21,887 bases of DNA, from positions 1 to 21,887 of IMG/VR virus record IMGVR_UViG_3300013010_000080; one strand, 5' to 3'. Below the pieces are notes generated by a model, which worked only from the letters and a program-made list of their open reading frames with translations, did not search any database and was not told the DNA's origin. Of the stretch, positions 21,344-21,887 are shown piece after piece (the stretch's first letter is position 1; every line of letters starts with the position of its first letter). Origin of the DNA: a virus. A program made the translations under genes and the position numbers.

Positions 21344-21887
21344 ATGGCAACAGCAAATATAGATGCAAGTAAACAAACACGCGCTCGATCAGGTACTAAA
21401 GCTAGTTGGTCAGCAGCTAGAGATGCTCCTTTCTCTAATAGTCATACTAATTACACCACTACTAGTACTAATGTAGATACTGCAATAGCTGAAGCTTATA
21501 TTTCAGGCAGAGGAGGTGGATCCTATCTAACTCATAGATCATTTTTCTTTTTTGATACTTCAACAATAGGTGGTACTATTACTCCTATAGATCTTAAAAT
21601 AGTTGGAGTTACAAACACAGGTAATGCTGTTAGAGTTGCAAAAAGCACAGCTTTCGGAACTAGCGGTGGAAGTGCATATGCTAATGGAGACTTCGATAAT
21701 TGGACAAACCCTACTGGTGCTATTCCTCCTGCCCCAGTTCCTTACAATGCTTCAAACTACACCTGGAGTGGATTAACAAACACTATAGCTTTAAATGCAA
21801 CAGCAATCTCAGACGCTAATAACAATAGCTACCTAAACCTAGTACTTGTAGGAGGTACTTATGACTATCCTGATACTGAACCTACTG
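21344..21887 (+). CDS. Probable virion appendage/fibre protein, N-terminal part (runs off window)
   Basis: Open from ATG at 21344 to the window end, 181 codons, so the C-terminus is missing. Composition is typical of phage surface proteins: rich in Thr, Ser, Asn, Gly and Ala with few charges. After a short N-terminal basic stretch (KQTRARSGTKASW), YISGRGGGSYLTHRSFFFFD, then TSTIGGTITPIDLKIVGV, resembles the start of DNRLRE/CBM-like beta-sandwich domains (an R-hydrophobic-F-D-T/S pattern followed by a strand). YLNLVLVGGTYDY near the end would be the matching later strand. Such domains occur in cell-wall-bound and phage adhesion proteins. I infer a host-binding or decoration protein. The start lies 3 nt after the methyltransferase stop and has no Shine-Dalgarno. 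Confidence 0.7.
   Translation, partial: MATANIDASKQTRARSGTKASWSAARDAPFSNSHTNYTTTSTNVDTAIAEAYISGRGGGSYLTHRSFFFFDTSTIGGTITPIDLKIVGVTNTGNAVRVAKSTAFGTSGGSAYANGDFDNWTNPTGAIPPAPVPYNASNYTWSGLTNTIALNATAISDANNNSYLNLVLVGGTYDYPDTEPT

Noticed and set aside
1-21887. tRNA genes, including a possible amber suppressor tRNA
   Set aside because: I found no cloverleaf-like segment in the intergenic gaps, which are all shorter than about 175 bases and are taken up by terminators, promoter-like motifs and leaders. A suppressor tRNA, if any, must lie outside the window.
1-21887. CRISPR arrays, insertion sequences, integrase or attachment sites
   Set aside because: No regularly spaced repeats, transposase or integrase motifs, or direct-repeat borders were seen; the gene order is continuous phage morphogenesis.

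Overview
This window is the head and neck gene block of a T4-related tailed phage (contractile-tail myovirus lineage). The diagnostic genes are a gp17-type large terminase, gp20 portal, gp21 prohead protease, gp22 scaffold, gp23 major capsid protein, and a gp13-gp14-gp15-like neck/tail-completion run. All genes lie on the + strand, packed tightly or overlapping, and the DNA is AT-rich (about one third G+C by eye). Almost no start codon has a Shine-Dalgarno sequence; starts sit behind A-rich leaders instead. That is typical of Bacteroidota and their phages, so I infer an aquatic Bacteroidota host, but the window does not prove it.

Layout. 1-4921: end of an upstream gene, then unrecognised phage genes (208, 751, 204, 75 and 349 aa); the 349-aa one carries a plausible PD-(D/E)XK nuclease signature. 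4972-8496: terminase followed directly by portal, without the sheath (gp18) and tube (gp19) genes that separate them in T4. 8545-13894: head-assembly accessory genes around the gp21 protease, including probable prohead core or internal proteins and an uncatalogued 59-aa membrane protein. 13919-16799: terminator, promoter and structured leader, gp22 scaffold, gp23 capsid, strong terminator. 16822-20767: PhoH-like ATPase, then gp13-, gp14- and gp15-like genes. 20780-21887: a guanidinoacetate-methyltransferase-like enzyme and the start of a probable virion appendage/fibre gene that runs off the window.

How it works together. The portal, scaffold, core proteins and gp23 would assemble a prohead. 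gp21 would then cleave the scaffold and the N-terminal propeptides of gp23 and the packaged proteins, the terminase would fill the head, and the neck proteins would close it and join the tail. The promoter-like decamer TATTTATATA precedes six genes or operons exactly, and a seventh in shortened form, so the block is probably transcribed as several late units.

Most notable observations. (1) The portal gene has an in-frame TAG at 7867-7869 in the middle of its conserved region. No complete gene in the window ends in TAG, which raises amber recoding, amber suppression or a sequence error. (2) Two different proteins (11848 and 13166) begin with almost the same 24-residue leader ending in a gp21-type cleavage site, which looks like a capsid-targeting signal. 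(3) A small protein (9396) copies the sequence found at the predicted cleavage junction of gp23. (4) A GAMT-like methyltransferase sits between neck and fibre genes. (5) The recurring decamer is the reverse complement of the T4 late promoter core, and in three cases it lies exactly 13 nt before the ATG.
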